Assembly (NCBI RefSeq): GCF_009600605.1
Contig: NZ_VWNA01000003.1
Location: 682,001-746,000, forward strand
Length of the DNA stretch: 64,000 nt
Origin: Segnochrobactrum spirostomi
GTDB taxonomy: Bacteria; Pseudomonadota; Alphaproteobacteria; Rhizobiales; Segnochrobactraceae
Reading direction: 5' to 3'
Shown here piece after piece: positions 9,505-18,485 of the stretch; position 1 is the stretch's first letter, and each line of letters begins with the position of its first letter. The notes under the pieces were generated by a model. The model was not told where the DNA came from. It saw only the letters and a program-made list of their open reading frames with translations, and made no database searches. Made by a program: the position numbers and the translations under genes.

Positions 9505-10716
9505 ATGAGCGGGTCCGGTCAGCATTTTCTGCAGATTCCCGGCCCCAGCCAGGTTCCGCAGCGCATTCTGGGCGCGATGGGCCTGCAGGTGATCGACCAC
9601 CGCGGTCCGGAGTTCCAGAAGCTTGGCCACGAGGTGCTGGAAGGCTGCCGTTTTGCATTCAAAACGAGCGGCCCCGTCCTGATCTACCCGGCGTCGGGAA
9701 CCGGCGCCTGGGAGGCGGCCATCGTCAACACGCTGTCGCCCGGCGATCGCGTGCTCATGGTCGAGACCGGTCATTTCGCGACGCTGTGGTGCCGGATGGC
9801 GACACGCCTCGGGCTCGAAATTGAATTCATTCCTGGCGATTGGCGCCACGGTGTGGATGCAAGCGAGATCGAGGCCCGCCTCGCCGAAGACCGCGCGCAG
9901 CGCTTCAAGGCCGTCATGGTCGTTCATAACGAGACGTCGACGGGCGTCACCAGCGACGTCGCCGCCGTGCGCCGCGCCATCGATGCCGCGGGCCACCCCG
10001 CGCTTTTGATGGTCGACACCATCTCCTCGCTCGGCTCGATCGATTATCGCCACGAGGCATGGGGCGTGGACGTCACGGTGAGTTGCTCGCAGAAGGGGCT
10101 CATGCTGCCGCCGGGGCTCGGCTTCAACGCCGTGTCCGAGAAGGCCCTCGCCGCGTCCCGCGCGAACGCGATGCGCCGCTCCTATTGGGACTGGCAGGAG
10201 ATGCTCGGCCCGAACGCCAGCGGCTTCTTCCCCTACACGCCGGCGACCAACCTGCTCTACGGCCTGCGCGAAGCGCTGCGCCTGTTGCGCGAGGAGGGGC
10301 TCGACAATGCCTTCGCGCGCCACCGGCGCCTTGCGGCGGCGACGCGCGCCGCGGTCACGGCGTGGGGCCTCGAGATCCTCTGCCTCGATCCGACGCAATA
10401 TTCGCCGGTCCTCACCGCGGTCCTGATGCCGGACGGCCACGATGCCGACGCGTTCCGCCGGGTGGTGCTCGAGCGCTTTGACATGTCCCTTGGCGCGGGA
10501 CTTGCGAAGCTGCAGGGCCGCGTCTTCCGGATCGGTCACCTCGGCGCCTGCAACGCCCTCACGCTGATGGGTGCACTCGCGGGCGTGGAGCTCGGTCTCG
10601 CCGCCGCGGGCGTGCCCCATCGCGCCGGCGGGCTCGCGGCCGCGCTCGCAGTGCTAAAAGAGGCGGATGCGGAAGGGCGCGCGGCGGAGCGCGAGGATTC
10701 ATCCCACGCAGCATGA
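9505..10716 (+). CDS. Class V aminotransferase, serine/aspartate-glyoxylate type (SgaA/BhcA-like)
   Basis: 403 aa PLP enzyme. The N-terminus FLQIPGPSQVPQRIL is the alanine/serine-glyoxylate aminotransferase signature. Asp171 in LMVDTISSLGS and the PLP lysine Lys197 in SCSQKGLMLPPG are in place, and GHLGACNALTLMGALAG is typical of the serine-glyoxylate branch. It would transfer the amino group of serine, aspartate or a related amino acid to glyoxylate, giving glycine, in the cytosol. It lies 94 bases upstream of the barbiturase-family gene and opposite the FCD-GntR gene. The donor cannot be decided from sequence; serine-glyoxylate activity is the default. Confidence 0.87.
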   Translation: MSGSGQHFLQIPGPSQVPQRILGAMGLQVIDHRGPEFQKLGHEVLEGCRFAFKTSGPVLIYPASGTGAWEAAIVNTLSPGDRVLMVETGHFATLWCRMATRLGLEIEFIPGDWRHGVDASEIEARLAEDRAQRFKAVMVVHNETSTGVTSDVAAVRRAIDAAGHPALLMVDTISSLGSIDYRHEAWGVDVTVSCSQKGLMLPPGLGFNAVSEKALAASRANAMRRSYWDWQEMLGPNASGFFPYTPATNLLYGLREALRLLREEGLDNAFARHRRLAAATRAAVTAWGLEILCLDPTQYSPVLTAVLMPDGHDADAFRRVVLERFDMSLGAGLAKLQGRVFRIGHLGACNALTLMGALAGVELGLAAAGVPHRAGGLAAALAVLKEADAEGRAAEREDSSHAA

Positions 10717-10732
10717 CGAGCCGGCGGTTCCG

Positions 10733-10751
10733 CCGCGCCGCTGAGGCGCGG
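10733..10751 (+). other. Intercistronic hairpin after the aminotransferase gene
   Basis: CCGCGCC / GGCGCGG form a perfect 7-bp stem with a 5-base loop 16 bases after the aminotransferase stop. There is no T-run, so it is more likely a processing or attenuation hairpin than a full terminator. Confidence 0.35.
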
Positions 10752-10810
10752 GGAGCGCGGACAATGTGGGCGACCGGGAGAGAGCGTTGAGAAGCGTGAA
10801 GGAGAACGGC

Positions 10811-11887
10811 ATGCGCATCGACGCGCACAAGGTCCTGATGAACAGCCCGAACGACGTCTCGGCGCTCGATCGGATGATCGCGGACGGTACCGTGGACCCG
10901 CGGGAGATCGTCGCCGTGATCGGCAAGACCGAGGGCAACGGCGGGGCCAACGATTTCACCCGCGGCTTCGCGACCCTCTCGTTCGCCCTCCTGATCGCCC
11001 GGCACCTCGGCACCTCCAGCGACGCGGTTCTGAAGCGGGTCGCCTTCGTCTGGTCGGGCGGCACCGAGGGCGTGCTGAGCCCGCACGCCACCGTCTTCAC
11101 CCGCTCCGAAGCCGCGCCCGCCGGGGCCAAGCGCCTGGCGCTCGGGATCGCCGTGACCCGCGATCTCGCCGCCGAAGAGGTCGGGACGATGGCCGAAGTC
11201 CACGTCGTCGCCGAGGCGGTGCGCCACGCCCAGGCGGAAGCCGGCATCGTCGATGCCGCCGACGTGCATTATGTGCAGGTCAAGGGCCCGCTGCTGACCC
11301 CCGCGATGATCGCCGAGGCGCGGGCCCGCGGCGCCCGCCTCGTCACCACCGATCCGAACGGCTCGAAGCCCTATGCGCGGGGCGCCACCGCGCTCGGCGT
11401 CGCCCTCGCCCTCGGAGAGGTTGAGGAGGACGCCCTCGGAGACGACGTCATCGCCCGCGACATGGACCTCTACACGACGGTCGCCAACACCTCGGCCGGC
11501 GGCGAACTGAAGAACTGCGAGATCCTGCTGTTCGGCAACGCCCCGACTGCCGGTGGCGATCTCGCGATCGGCCACGCCGTGCTCGCGGACGTGGTCGACG
11601 CCGCGGCCGTCGCCCGGGCCGCCGCCTCTGCGGGTGGAACGACCGCCGACATCGTTTCGATCTTCGCCAAGGCCGAGGCACCTCCGGGCGGCGTCCTGCG
11701 CGGCCGGCGCACGACGATGCTGTCGGACGCCGACATCAACTACGAGCGCCACGCGCGCGCCTCGCTCGGCGCGGTCATCGCCTCCGTCACCGGCGACAGC
11801 GCCATCTTCGTCTCCGGCGGCACCGAGCACCAATGCGCGCCGGGTGAGGCCCCGATCGCCGCCATCGTCCGCGTCGGCACCGCCTGA
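10811..11887 (+). CDS. Barbiturase / cyanuric acid amidohydrolase family ring-opening enzyme
   Basis: 358 aa. The whole length matches the AtzD/TrzD/barbiturase family, a three-fold repeat with three Ser/Lys pairs. Candidate residues: Lys39 (VIGKTEGNGG), Ser82 (WSGGTEG), Lys158 (VQVKGPLLTP), Ser229 (NTSAGGE), Lys287 (IFAKAEA) and Ser335 (FVSGGTEH). The enzyme opens barbiturate to ureidomalonate, or cyanuric acid to carboxybiuret. The ATG at 10811 has GGAG six bases upstream and gives the family-like start MRIDAHKVLMNSP; an upstream in-frame start at 10766 is less likely. It precedes a BMP-type (nucleoside) importer and an amidase, which fits oxidative pyrimidine breakdown with barbiturate as substrate. 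A cyanurate substrate cannot be excluded. Confidence 0.88.
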   Translation: MRIDAHKVLMNSPNDVSALDRMIADGTVDPREIVAVIGKTEGNGGANDFTRGFATLSFALLIARHLGTSSDAVLKRVAFVWSGGTEGVLSPHATVFTRSEAAPAGAKRLALGIAVTRDLAAEEVGTMAEVHVVAEAVRHAQAEAGIVDAADVHYVQVKGPLLTPAMIAEARARGARLVTTDPNGSKPYARGATALGVALALGEVEEDALGDDVIARDMDLYTTVANTSAGGELKNCEILLFGNAPTAGGDLAIGHAVLADVVDAAAVARAAASAGGTTADIVSIFAKAEAPPGGVLRGRRTTMLSDADINYERHARASLGAVIASVTGDSAIFVSGGTEHQCAPGEAPIAAIVRVGTA

Positions 11888-12012
11888 CCTTCGGCCGTCG
11901 TTCGCGGCCCGCCTCCGCCTTTCACAACGCCCGGCCAGCGGGCGGCCGACTACCTCTGTCCGAAACCGGGTCGATGAAGCCTGGGCGGACTCTCCAGAGA
12001 AAGGGAAGTCCC

Positions 12013-13032
12013 ATGTTGCTGAAACGATCACTCGCTCTGCTCCGCACCCTGACCTCCGCCACCATCCTTCTCGCCGGCCTCGGCGCGGCGAGCGCCGCAA
12101 TGGCCGAGGACAAGGCGGCGATCCTCTTGCCCGGCTCGATCAACGACCAGAGCTGGAACGCCCTCGGCTACTCGATCCTCCAGAGCCTCAAGTCCCACGG
12201 CTTCGCGACCGCCTATACCGAGAACGTCGCCGATGCCGACGAGGCCGAGGCGCTGCGCGGCTATGCCAGCCAGGGCTACAAGGTCGTGATGGGCCATTCG
12301 GGCCGCTTCGTCTCGGCGATGGAGCAGGTTGCGCCGGACTTCCCGACGACCCAGTTCATCGCCGTGAGCGGCAATGAAGGCATGGCGCCGAACGTCATGT
12401 CGGTCGATTACAACAACGCTCAGTTCGGCTGCCAGATCGGCCTGCTCGCGGCGCGGATGAGCAAGACCGGCAAGGTCGCCGGCGTCTACGGCCTCGAAGG
12501 CGTGCCGAACATCACGGCCCAGGCCGGCGCGTTCCGCCTGTGCGCCACGAAGGCCGGCGCGAAGGTGACGATCATCTACGTGAAGGACATGGAAGACGCC
12601 GCCGCCGCCAAGGAGGCCGCCCTCTCCCTCATCGACCAGGGCGCCGACGTCCTGACCGGCAAGCTCAACGCGGCGATCGCCGGCGTCGTCGAGGCGGCCA
12701 AGGAGCGCAACGTCTACGTCACCGGCCGCGGCTTCGACCAGACCAAGGCGGCGCCGGACAACGTCCTCACCAACATCGTCGAGGATTGGCCGAGCATGCT
12801 CGGCAAGACGGTGGACGAGGTGAAGGCCGGCAAGCCGTTCGGCACCTTCCTGCAATATGGCTACGATACCGCCCCGGTGACCGGCGCCTCGCTGCTCTAT
12901 GCCGAGGGCACGCCGTTCAGCCCGAAGGTCCCCGCCTCGGTGGTGAAGGAGCTCGACGACATGGCGGCGCAGTTCAAATCCGGCACCCTCAAAATCGCCC
13001 CAACCCAGCAGGACGCCCGCAGCGGAAGCTGA
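12013..13032 (+). CDS. BMP-family ABC importer, periplasmic binding protein (nucleoside/base type)
   Basis: 339 aa from ATG 12013. A Sec signal peptide of about 34 residues ends SAAMAED. There is no lipobox Cys, unlike PnrA/BmpA lipoproteins, so it is soluble in the periplasm. The fold segments GSINDQSWNALGY, GHSGRFVSAM, YNNAQFGCQIGLLAA and the C-terminal GRGFDQTKAAPDNVLTNIVE match BMP binding proteins, which carry nucleosides, purines or similar rings. It is the first gene of a four-gene importer set, preceded by the barbiturase-family gene. A 12-bp hairpin follows its stop. Confidence 0.88.
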   Translation: MLLKRSLALLRTLTSATILLAGLGAASAAMAEDKAAILLPGSINDQSWNALGYSILQSLKSHGFATAYTENVADADEAEALRGYASQGYKVVMGHSGRFVSAMEQVAPDFPTTQFIAVSGNEGMAPNVMSVDYNNAQFGCQIGLLAARMSKTGKVAGVYGLEGVPNITAQAGAFRLCATKAGAKVTIIYVKDMEDAAAAKEAALSLIDQGADVLTGKLNAAIAGVVEAAKERNVYVTGRGFDQTKAAPDNVLTNIVEDWPSMLGKTVDEVKAGKPFGTFLQYGYDTAPVTGASLLYAEGTPFSPKVPASVVKELDDMAAQFKSGTLKIAPTQQDARSGS

Positions 13033-13049
13033 TCCCGGCCGTCCACGCC

Positions 13050-13076
13050 TGTCCGGGGCGGCCACCGCCCCGGACA
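13050..13076 (+). other. Intercistronic hairpin between binding protein and ATPase
   Basis: TGTCCGGGGCGG and CCGCCCCGGACA form a perfect 12-bp stem with a 3-base loop, 17 bases after the binding-protein stop and 30 bases before the ATPase start. No T-run follows. Such hairpins commonly protect the upstream binding-protein mRNA and lower expression of membrane components (inference). Confidence 0.7.
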
Positions 13077-13106
13077 CGATCCTTCCTCCCCCAAGCAGGA
13101 CCTGCC

Positions 13107-14612
13107 GTGAGCGAACCCGACCAGCCGAAGCTTTTGGAGATGAGGAATATCGTGCGCTCGTTCGGCACCCTGCGGGCGAACGACGATATCGACCTCGACC
13201 TCGGCCACGGCGAAATCCTCGGGCTTCTCGGCGAGAACGGCTCCGGCAAGAGCACGCTGATGAAGATCCTGTTCGGCATGGTGCCGCCGGACGCCGGGAC
13301 CATCCGCTTCGAAGGCGCCCTGTTCGACGCCCACACCCCCGCCGACGCGATCGCCGCCGGGATCGCCATGATCCATCAGCACTTCATGCTGATCGAGGCG
13401 ATGAGCGTTACCGAGAACATCATGCTCGGCTGGCGCGACGCGGGCCGCGTCTTGAAGCCCCGCGCGATGGCCGAGCGCATCCGCGAGGCGAGCCAGCGCT
13501 TCGGCCTCGATCTCGACCCCGACGCGCGCATCGCCGACCTGCCGCTCGGCCGCCGGCAGCGCGTCGAGATCCTGAAGGCGATCCTGCGCCAGGCGAAGCT
13601 GCTCATCCTCGATGAGCCGACCTCCAACCTCGCCCCCGTCGAAGTGCGCGAACTGCTCGACATCCTCCGCCGCCTCAAGGCGGAAGGCACCGGGATCATT
13701 TTCATCAGCCACAAGCTGCCGGAGGTGCTCGAGGTGTGCGACCGCGTGGTCGTGCTGCGGGCGGGCAAGCTCGCCGGCGCGACGCCGGTCGCCGGCGTCA
13801 GCCGTGCCACGCTCGCCGAGATGATGGTCGGCCGCCACGTGCCGATGCCGCGCGTCGAGGCGGGTGACCGGCCGCGCGGGGCGCTCGCCCTCAGCGTCCG
13901 CGGGCTCGAAGGCCCGGGCCTGACCCCGATCACCTTCGATGTCCGCGGCGGCGAGATCCTCGGCATCGCCGGGGTCGACGGCAACGGGCAACTGGAGCTC
14001 GCCGAAACGCTCGCCGGCCTCGCACCGGCGACGGGCGGCCTCGTTCTGATCGCCGATCACGACGCGACGTCGCTGCCGACGGTCGAGCGCATCGACCTCG
14101 GCCTCGCCTACCTGCCCGCCGACCGGTCCCACACCGCGCTCGTCAAATCGATGACCATTCTCGACAATCTGATGCTGCGCGACAGCCGGCGCGCGCCTTA
14201 CGGCACGCGCTGGGCGCTGACGCCGAAGCGCGGTGCGGCGCAGGCGCGCGCGTTGATGGAGCGCTGCGACATCCGCGCGCAGAACCCGGACTTCGTCGTC
14301 GGCCGCCTCTCGGGCGGCAACCAGCAGAAGGTCGTCATCGCCCGCGAGCTCGACCGGCAGCCGAAGGTCGTCGTCGCCCATCAGGCGACTTGGGGCCTCG
14401 ATCCCGGCGCCACCCGCTTCGTGCTCGACGAGATGATCGCGCTGCGCGCCGCGGGCGCGGCGATCGTCTACATCTCGTCCGAGCTCGAGGAGATCCTCTC
14501 GATCAGCGACCGCATCGCGGTGATGGCCGGCGGCGGCTTCGCCGGGATCGTGCCCAATCGCGACGTCGATCTCCAGGAGATCGGCCTGTGGATGTCCGGG
14601 AGGGCGGCATGA
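13107..14612 (+). CDS. BMP-type ABC importer, double ATPase
   Basis: 501 aa, two nucleotide-binding domains in one chain, as in sugar/nucleoside importers of the RbsA-YufO group. The first domain has Walker A GENGSGKST at 42-50 and Walker B LLILDEPTSNL. The second has GVDGNGQLE instead of a canonical Walker A, signature LSGGNQQK, and HQATWGLDPGA where DEPTRGLD would be expected. Degeneracy of the second domain (AAQPTRGLD in relatives) is a family trait. The start is GTG at 13107 with AGCAGGA upstream; an ATG at 13140 would cut the first strand. Its stop overlaps the permease ATG at 14609. Confidence 0.9.
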   Translation: MSEPDQPKLLEMRNIVRSFGTLRANDDIDLDLGHGEILGLLGENGSGKSTLMKILFGMVPPDAGTIRFEGALFDAHTPADAIAAGIAMIHQHFMLIEAMSVTENIMLGWRDAGRVLKPRAMAERIREASQRFGLDLDPDARIADLPLGRRQRVEILKAILRQAKLLILDEPTSNLAPVEVRELLDILRRLKAEGTGIIFISHKLPEVLEVCDRVVVLRAGKLAGATPVAGVSRATLAEMMVGRHVPMPRVEAGDRPRGALALSVRGLEGPGLTPITFDVRGGEILGIAGVDGNGQLELAETLAGLAPATGGLVLIADHDATSLPTVERIDLGLAYLPADRSHTALVKSMTILDNLMLRDSRRAPYGTRWALTPKRGAAQARALMERCDIRAQNPDFVVGRLSGGNQQKVVIARELDRQPKVVVAHQATWGLDPGATRFVLDEMIALRAAGAAIVYISSELEEILSISDRIAVMAGGGFAGIVPNRDVDLQEIGLWMSGRAA

Positions 14613-15703
14613 GCGAGGGCTCGACCATGGCTGCGGCACCTCCACCCGCCCATCGCCTCTCCCGGCTGAGACTTTCGTGGCGCCGGCTCTCCTTGCGCCT
14701 CGGCCGCATCGGGCTCGGTGGCCAGATCGCGCTCGCGCTCGTGCTCTCGGTGATCTGTTCGGCCGTGCTCATCCTGCTCGCCGGCAAGAATCCGGGCCTC
14801 GCCTTTCTGGCGATCGTGGACGGCGCGTTCGGCAGCCCGCACCAGATCGGCACCGGGCTCAACCGGGCGACACCTTATCTCCTCGCCGGCATCGGCGTCG
14901 CGATCTGCTTCCGCGGCGGCATCATCAATCTGGGTTCCGAGGGCCAGATCGCCGTCGGCGGAGCCGGGGCCGCCGCCGCGGCGCTTCTCACCCCGGCTTT
15001 GCCCGCTTTCCTTGCGATCCCCCTCGCGCTCGCGGCGGGCGCGGCCGCCGGCGCGCTGTGGTCGGGTCTCGCCGCCGCGATCCACCTCAAGCGCCGCGTC
15101 CACGAGGTCTTGGCGACGCTGCTTCTCAATTTCGTCGCGCTCTTGCTGGTGCAGCAATTGCTGGCGGGCGTGCTCGGACAGACCGGGGCCGGCTTCCTGC
15201 AATCACCTCTGATGCCGCGCAACGTCTGGCTGCCGAAGCTCGCCGGATGGGACGCCCACCTTGGTATCGTCATTGCCGTCGCGGCCGCGGCGCTCTCCTC
15301 GTTCCTGCTGTGGCGGACGCCGTTCGGCTTCGGACTGCGGGTCTCCGGCGCATCCCGGCTCGCCGGGGCCTATGCCGGCTTCTCCCTGCCGCGGCTCACC
15401 TGGAGCGCCATGCTCCTCGCCGGCGCGCTCGCCGGACTCGCGGGAGGCATCGAAATACTGGGCCTCCACCACCGCCTGATCGAGGGCTTCTCCCTCGGCT
15501 TCGGCTTCAAGGCGGTGACGGTCGCGCTGATCGGCGCCATCGAGCCCGTCGCGATCATACCGGCCGCGCTCTTCATCGGCTTTCTCGAAACCGGATCGCT
15601 CGCCATGCAGCGCCAGATCGGCGTGCCGACCGCACTCGTCACCGTGATCGAGGGGCTGACCATGATCTTCGTTCTGGTGGCGATGTCGGGACGGCGGCGA
15701 TGA
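14609..15703 (+). CDS. BMP-type ABC importer, permease 1
   Basis: 364 aa membrane protein of the branched-chain-permease-like family (YufP/NupP type) with about ten hydrophobic segments. GVAICFRGGIINLGSEGQ and the HEVLATLLLNFVALLL segment are characteristic of the first permease of nucleoside-type importers. The N-terminal 35 residues are basic and cytoplasmic. The start overlaps the ATPase stop, and the stop overlaps the second permease start (ATGA at 15700). It would form a heterodimeric channel with its downstream neighbour. Confidence 0.92.
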   Translation: MSEGSTMAAAPPPAHRLSRLRLSWRRLSLRLGRIGLGGQIALALVLSVICSAVLILLAGKNPGLAFLAIVDGAFGSPHQIGTGLNRATPYLLAGIGVAICFRGGIINLGSEGQIAVGGAGAAAAALLTPALPAFLAIPLALAAGAAAGALWSGLAAAIHLKRRVHEVLATLLLNFVALLLVQQLLAGVLGQTGAGFLQSPLMPRNVWLPKLAGWDAHLGIVIAVAAAALSSFLLWRTPFGFGLRVSGASRLAGAYAGFSLPRLTWSAMLLAGALAGLAGGIEILGLHHRLIEGFSLGFGFKAVTVALIGAIEPVAIIPAALFIGFLETGSLAMQRQIGVPTALVTVIEGLTMIFVLVAMSGRRR

Positions 15704-16617
15704 TCGAATTTCTGGCGGCCTCGATCCGGATCGCGACGCCGATCCTCCTCGCCGGCCTCGGCGGTATCCTTTCCGAGCGCGCCGGCGTGTTCGCCGTCGG
15801 GCTCGAGGGCATGATGCTGATCGGCGCCTTCGGCGCGGCGATCGGCACGGCCATGAGCGGCGGCGATGCCCTCGCCGGCCTCGCGATCGCCCTCGCGGGC
15901 GGCGCTCTCGCCGGCCTCGTCGTCGCCATCGTCGCGGTGCGCTTCCGCGCCGACAACATGGTGACCGGGCTCTCGCTCAACATCGTCGCGGTCGGCCTGA
16001 CATCCTATCTGATGCGCATCCTGTCGGCCTCCGGTCAGCCGATGGCGATCCATAATGCGCTGCTGCCGGTGATGCCGATCCCGCTCCTGTCGGACCTGCC
16101 CTGGATCGGGCCGCTCCTCTTCGCCCACCCGCCGCTCACCTACCTGACCATCGTTCTCTGCGTCCTCTTCACCCTGCTCCTGAAGCGCACCGAGATCGGC
16201 CTGACGCTGCGGGCGACGGGTGAAAATCCGGACGTGGTGTTCGCCTCGGGCCTCAATCCGCTCAAGGTGCGCATGCTCGCGGTGATCGCCTGCGGGGCCG
16301 TCGCCGGCCTCGGCGGCGCGGTGCTGACGACCCAGCAGGTCGGCACCTTCACGGACGGCATGACGAGCGGACGCGGCTATCTCGCCCTCGCCGCGCTCAT
16401 CGTCGGCCGCTGGACACCTTACGGCACCGCCGCCGCCTGCCTCGTCTTCGCCGCGGCCGAGGCGCTGCAATACCGGCTGCAGGGCTTCGGCATCCCGGTC
16501 AGCTCCTATGTGATGCAGATGATCCCCTATCTGATCGGCCTCGCGGTACTCGCCGGACTGGGCCGCAACGCCCACCTGCCGGCCGCGATCGGCCGCCCCC
16601 TCGACCGCCGCCTCTGA
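15700..16617 (+). CDS. BMP-type ABC importer, permease 2
   Basis: 305 aa, about nine hydrophobic segments, NupQ/YufQ-like. The motifs ATPILLAGLGGILSERAGVF and GLEGMMLIGAF are hallmark sequences of the second permease in this family. It is translationally coupled to permease 1 and followed nine bases later by the amidase gene, so the amidase belongs to the same transcript. Confidence 0.92.
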   Translation: MIEFLAASIRIATPILLAGLGGILSERAGVFAVGLEGMMLIGAFGAAIGTAMSGGDALAGLAIALAGGALAGLVVAIVAVRFRADNMVTGLSLNIVAVGLTSYLMRILSASGQPMAIHNALLPVMPIPLLSDLPWIGPLLFAHPPLTYLTIVLCVLFTLLLKRTEIGLTLRATGENPDVVFASGLNPLKVRMLAVIACGAVAGLGGAVLTTQQVGTFTDGMTSGRGYLALAALIVGRWTPYGTAAACLVFAAAEALQYRLQGFGIPVSSYVMQMIPYLIGLAVLAGLGRNAHLPAAIGRPLDRRL

Positions 16618-16625
16618 GATCTCCG

Positions 16626-17987
16626 ATGCCCGTCACCCTCACCGACCTTTCCGCGGCGCTCGCCGCCGGCCATCTCACCGCCGAAGCGCTCGTCGAGCGC
16701 TGCCTTGCCCGCATCGCCGACGGCGACGGCGCCCTGAACAGCTTCGTCCATGTCCACGCCGACGGGGCGCGGGCGGCGGCGCAGGCGAGCGACGCGCGGC
16801 GAAAGGCCGGCGCACCACTCTCCGCCCTCGACGGCATCCCGCTTTCGATCAAGGACAACCTCCTCGTCGCCGGCATGCCCGCGACCTGGGGCAGCCGCGC
16901 GCTTAAGTCCTTCGTGCCGGACCACGACGAACTCCCCGTCGCTCGCCTCCGGGCCGCCGGCATGATCCCGCTCGGCAAGACCAACGTCCCGGAACTGACC
17001 CTCGAGGGCTACACCTCGAACGCCCTGTTCGGCACCACCGGCAATCCGTTCGATCCGACGCTCACCCCCGGCGGGTCGTCCGGTGGCGCGGCGGCGAGCG
17101 TCGCGGCCGGCTTCGTGCCCGCCGCGATCGGCACCGACGGCGGCGGCTCGATCCGCCGACCGGCCTGCCACACCGGGCTCGTCGGCTGGAAACCCTCGAT
17201 CGGCGGCATCGCGCGCGCCCACGGCTTTCCGCCGATCCTCGGGGATTTCGAGACGATCGGAACGCTGACGCGGACGGTCGCCGATGCGCGGCTCCTCGCC
17301 GACATCCTCTCCGGTCCCCACGGAGACGATCGCCGCGCCTTCGCGATCGGAACGGCGCCCGCCCCGCAGCGCGCGCGGATCCTCTTTATTCCCGCCTTCG
17401 GGGCTTCGCCCGTCGATCCGGAGATCGCCGGCGCCACGCGGGCGGTGGCCGAGCGGCTCGTCGCGGCGGGCCATTCGGTCGAGGACGGCGGCGTATTCTT
17501 CGATCTCGACGTCTTCGCCCGGATCTGGGCGGTGATCTCCCGCTCCGGCGTCGCCTGGTTGCTCGACCGCGGCCGCGCCGATCTGGGTAGCGTCGATATC
17601 GAAGCCGAAGCCGGCCCGTCGGTTCGCGCCATGGCCGCGGAGGGCCGGGCCATGAGCGGCGCCGATTATTTCGAGGCGACCGACCGGGTGAATGCCTTGC
17701 GCACGCAATGCGATGCGCTGTTTTCTTCGTACGACTTCGTGCTGACGCCGACGGCCGCCGCCCTGCCCTGGCCCGCGGGCGAGCCCTACCCGGACCGGAT
17801 CGCCGGCCAGCCGGCCGGCCCCCGCGCCCACGCGATCTTCACCGGCTGGGTCAACGCCGCCGGCCTGCCGGCGATCAGCCTCCCGGCCGGCTTCTCCCGA
17901 TCGGGACTGCCGATCGGCATCCAACTCGTCGCCGGCTTCCGCAGGGACGCCGCCCTGCTCGCCTTCGCCGAAGCGCTGGCGCTTTAG
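16626..17987 (+). CDS. Amidase-signature hydrolase (candidate ureidomalonase or carboxybiuret-type amidase)
   Basis: 453 aa cytosolic hydrolase with the complete Ser-cisSer-Lys machinery: Lys76 in LSIKDNLL, the GGSSGGAAAS segment (Ser151/152) and nucleophile Ser175 in GTDGGGSIRRPA. It ends an operon that contains a barbiturase-family enzyme and a nucleoside-type importer. In oxidative pyrimidine degradation the barbiturase product ureidomalonate is split by an amidase-signature enzyme; in cyanurate degradation AtzE has the same fold. Either role fits the context. No small AtzG-like subunit gene is seen next to it, which slightly favours the pyrimidine reading. The start ATG 16626 follows a GAGATCTCCG stretch. 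Confidence 0.85.
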   Translation: MPVTLTDLSAALAAGHLTAEALVERCLARIADGDGALNSFVHVHADGARAAAQASDARRKAGAPLSALDGIPLSIKDNLLVAGMPATWGSRALKSFVPDHDELPVARLRAAGMIPLGKTNVPELTLEGYTSNALFGTTGNPFDPTLTPGGSSGGAAASVAAGFVPAAIGTDGGGSIRRPACHTGLVGWKPSIGGIARAHGFPPILGDFETIGTLTRTVADARLLADILSGPHGDDRRAFAIGTAPAPQRARILFIPAFGASPVDPEIAGATRAVAERLVAAGHSVEDGGVFFDLDVFARIWAVISRSGVAWLLDRGRADLGSVDIEAEAGPSVRAMAAEGRAMSGADYFEATDRVNALRTQCDALFSSYDFVLTPTAAALPWPAGEPYPDRIAGQPAGPRAHAIFTGWVNAAGLPAISLPAGFSRSGLPIGIQLVAGFRRDAALLAFAEALAL

Positions 17988-18485
17988 CACCTACCGATTT
18001 TATTCGGGACATCGGCGGAGATTCATCCGGCCGGCGCGGCGCGACTCGTTCGCTTCGGTCGGCGAACCGGGCGACGACCGCCGGCCATTCCCCTTGCCCG
18101 TGAAGCTCGGATTGAGCGCGGATCGAGCCTCATTATCGGTCCGCGCGGACCGTTTTCTGATGCCGACGTCCCGGCCGCGAGCATCGCAATACCGGCAAAT
18201 TCCGCCGCGATCGTTCTGAAAATCAGAACGCTCTCGAATTGATCACGTTCAGCGTCGCCACTCAGATCCGATATGCGAGCACTTTCAAATCCCTCCTCGG
18301 CACTTGCTCGCCTTTCGCGCAGCCTTGCGGGGCACCTGCTCAATTCCTCATCACCCATCTGACCTGATTAAACTCGTTGCATCGACCCTCAGTGGTGTGC
18401 GGATAATCCGCACAGCGTCGCTGCCACGTCGCGCAGCGAACCCGCCCCGAACCGACCTTCGTCATTAGGACCTGGAAGATCGATC
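17988..18485. other. 498-base intergenic region upstream of the NMT1-type importer
   Basis: No convincing gene. The 5' part (to about 18120) is GC-rich and may hold the end of the amidase transcript. The middle contains the palindrome annotated at 18212-18230. From about 18220 the composition becomes more mixed, as expected for a promoter region. I could not fix a -35/-10 pair. Confidence 0.5.
18212..18230. promoter_or_regulatory. 19-base inverted repeat, candidate operator
   Basis: CGTTCTGA and TCAGAACG form perfect 8-bp arms around AAA. It sits 256 bases before the binding-protein gene. The arm length and 3-base centre suit a dimeric regulator, but no adjacent regulator gene faces it; the nearest is the LysR at 22288, whose usual T-N11-A pattern it does not show. 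A short RNA hairpin is the alternative. Confidence 0.38.

Noticed and set aside
14345-14415. Degenerate second ATPase site (HQATWGLD) in the BMP importer as evidence of a broken gene
   Set aside because: Loss of the Asp-Glu pair in the second domain is common in nucleoside-type double ATPases and the frame is full length.
12897-14645. 582-codon open frame on the minus strand opposite the BMP importer ATPase
   Set aside because: It is antisense to a gene with full ABC motifs, is Asp/Arg/Gly-rich low-complexity sequence without domains, and arises from high GC with few stop codons.
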